From positions 1 through 59,046 of the forward strand of contig JBFMHA010000016.1 in NCBI GenBank assembly GCA_040753075.1: DNA of 59,046 bases, read 5' to 3'. This stretch comes from UBA6814 sp040753075. GTDB taxonomy: Bacteria; Desulfobacterota; Desulfovibrionia; Desulfovibrionales; Desulfovibrionaceae. Under the pieces are notes generated by a model, which did not search any database, was not told where the DNA came from, and worked only from the letters and a program-made list of their open reading frames with translations. The position numbers and the translations under genes are program-made. How positions within the stretch are numbered: position 1 is the first letter of the stretch; each line of letters begins with the position of its first letter. This document shows positions 58,079 through 59,046 of the stretch, in pieces.

Positions 58079-59046
58079 TTAGCGGCGGCGCCTGCCCCGG
58101 ACTGCGGCCAGGGGGAGCAGGGCGGCCAGGGCCAGGCCGGCGTCCACCCAGGTCCGCCAGCGATGGAAGGGCGTGGTTTCGGCCACCAGGTCCACCCGGC
58201 CGGCCAGAGACGTGGTGGCGAACAGCCCGGTCCGTTCCAGGATGCGGCCGCGAGGGTCGATCAGGGCCGAGATGCCGGTGTTGGTGGCCCGCGCCATCCA
58301 GCGGTTCTGCTCCACGGCCCGCAGCACCGACAGGTGCAGGTGCTGGAGCGGGGCCGAGGAACGGCCGAACCAGGCGTCGTTGGAGATGTTCACCAGCAGG
58401 TTGGCGCCGTGCTCCACGCGGTCCTGGGCCAGTTCCGGAAAAATGGTTTCATAGCATATGAGCACGCCCAAAGCAAGGTTTCCCAGGACCAGCGCCGGCT
58501 GGTCGCGGCCGGGCGCGAACTCGCCGATGCCCTGCACCAGCTTGGGCAGGAAGCCCAGGAGCCCGGACAAGGGCACGTACTCGCCGAAGGGGACCAGGTG
58601 CTCCTTGTCGTAATGACCCAGGGTGATGCCGGAGGAGTTGATGAGGAAGGCCCGGTTGTGCAGCACGTAGTCCCGCGCCCCCAACTCCCGGGTGTAGGCC
58701 GGGGAGCCGGCCAGGAGCGGCGCGCCCATGGCCCGCACCTGGGCGCGCACCAGCAGGGAGAGGGGGGCGGGGTCCTGGAAGAAGAACGGCATGGCCGTTT
58801 CGGGCCAGATGAGCAGGTCGGCGCCGGCCCGGGCTTCGGCCGCGCTCAGGTCGGAGTAGCGGCGCAGGGTTTCGGCCTGCCAGGCCGGATCCCATTTGTG
58901 GGCCTGGTCCACGTTGCCCTGGATGAGGGCCACCCGGGCCTCCCCGACGGTGGCGGGAGGGGTGTCCACCCGCCAAACCCCGTACAGGGCGAGCAGACCC
59001 AGGAGCCCGGCCGCAGCCAGACGCGAGGCGGACAGGCCCCGTCCGC
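58079..59046 (-). CDS. lnt: Apolipoprotein N-acyltransferase, C-terminal part (cut by window edge)
   Basis: About 320 residues of the C-terminal part. The nitrilase catalytic triad is present: Glu in LLIWPETAMPFFFQ, Lys in HYDKEHLVPFGEYVPL, and Cys in GVLICYETIFPELAQ. SNDAWFGRSSAPLQHLHLSV and the final helices (WVDAGLALAALLPLAAV) are typical of Lnt. A hydrophobic stretch upstream of the first family residues (AAAGLLGLLALYGVW) continues to the window edge, so the N-terminal membrane part lies outside. Lnt adds the third acyl chain to lipoproteins. Confidence 0.92.
   Translation of the reverse strand, partial: GRGLSASRLAAAGLLGLLALYGVWRVDTPPATVGEARVALIQGNVDQAHKWDPAWQAETLRRYSDLSAAEARAGADLLIWPETAMPFFFQDPAPLSLLVRAQVRAMGAPLLAGSPAYTRELGARDYVLHNRAFLINSSGITLGHYDKEHLVPFGEYVPLSGLLGFLPKLVQGIGEFAPGRDQPALVLGNLALGVLICYETIFPELAQDRVEHGANLLVNISNDAWFGRSSAPLQHLHLSVLRAVEQNRWMARATNTGISALIDPRGRILERTGLFATTSLAGRVDLVAETTPFHRWRTWVDAGLALAALLPLAAVRGRRRR

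Overview
The window is a high-GC chromosomal segment of a Gram-negative bacterium. It carries LPS transport (lptA, lptB, lptC), Kdo synthesis, apolipoprotein N-acyltransferase and DAP genes. The gene content points to a Desulfovibrio-like deltaproteobacterium (Desulfobacterota). Pointers are the rpoN-hpf-ptsN-rapZ-mannose-type PTS run, a manganese-dependent pyrophosphatase, a probable selenocysteine codon, and the combination of sigma54 and sigma28 promoters. This placement is inference; no rRNA is present to confirm it.

Layout. 1-2.3 kb: ribosome silencing factor, gpmI and a zinc-ribbon protein. 2.3-10.2 kb: surface-polysaccharide genes (three GT4 glycosyltransferases, one GT9, an SGNH-type protein, an unassigned 507-aa protein, a HAD phosphatase). 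10.3-16.9 kb: a 2-hydroxyacid dehydrogenase, EamA transporter, LOG protein, beta-CASP nuclease, rsmD-coaD-miaA. 17-24.8 kb: SixA-like phosphatase, three exported proteins in a row, a CDP-alcohol phosphatidyltransferase, tatA, two unknown proteins with a HAD phosphatase, yggT, yggU and a DUF465 protein. 24.8-28.1 kb: ilvB-ilvN-ilvC. 28.1-32.4 kb: capsule-type island (WavE-like glycosyltransferase, EcbF/BcbF-like phosphatase, nucleotidyltransferase, nucleotidyltransferase-kinase fusion). 32.4-34.4 kb: small genes, including a possible motility gene under a near-consensus sigma28 promoter.

34.4-37.5 kb is foreign DNA. An ISL3-type insertion sequence is followed by an AT-rich stretch with a Panacea-domain antitoxin and its putative toxin, ending at the 3' end of tRNA-Ser(CGA). 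37.7-39.5 kb holds tadA (with degenerate tandem copies of its own 5' end upstream) and purQ. 39.7-44.6 kb is a tight run pyrG-kdsA-kdsC-lptC-lptA-lptB that links CTP and Kdo supply to LPS export. 44.6-49.9 kb is rpoN behind an apparent sigma54 promoter and two RNA hairpins, then hpf, ptsN, rapZ and PTS EIIA-EIIB-EIIC; the EIIC reading frame is broken at a T9 run. 50-59 kb: ppaC, a sulfotransferase, dapA, dapF, a probable selenoprotein, HU, a FlhG/MinD-type ATPase, a diguanylate cyclase, prfB with its programmed frameshift, and the C-terminal part of lnt at the window edge.

The most novel item is the gene at 53967-54869 (minus). A lipoprotein-like protein with a degenerate metallophosphoesterase fold reads through an in-frame TGA in a C-P-S-U motif, with a hairpin at SECIS distance. 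Next are the Panacea system with an unassigned partner, the EIIC slippage site, and the structured sigma54 leader of rpoN. All family assignments come from reading the translated sequence; no database search was run.
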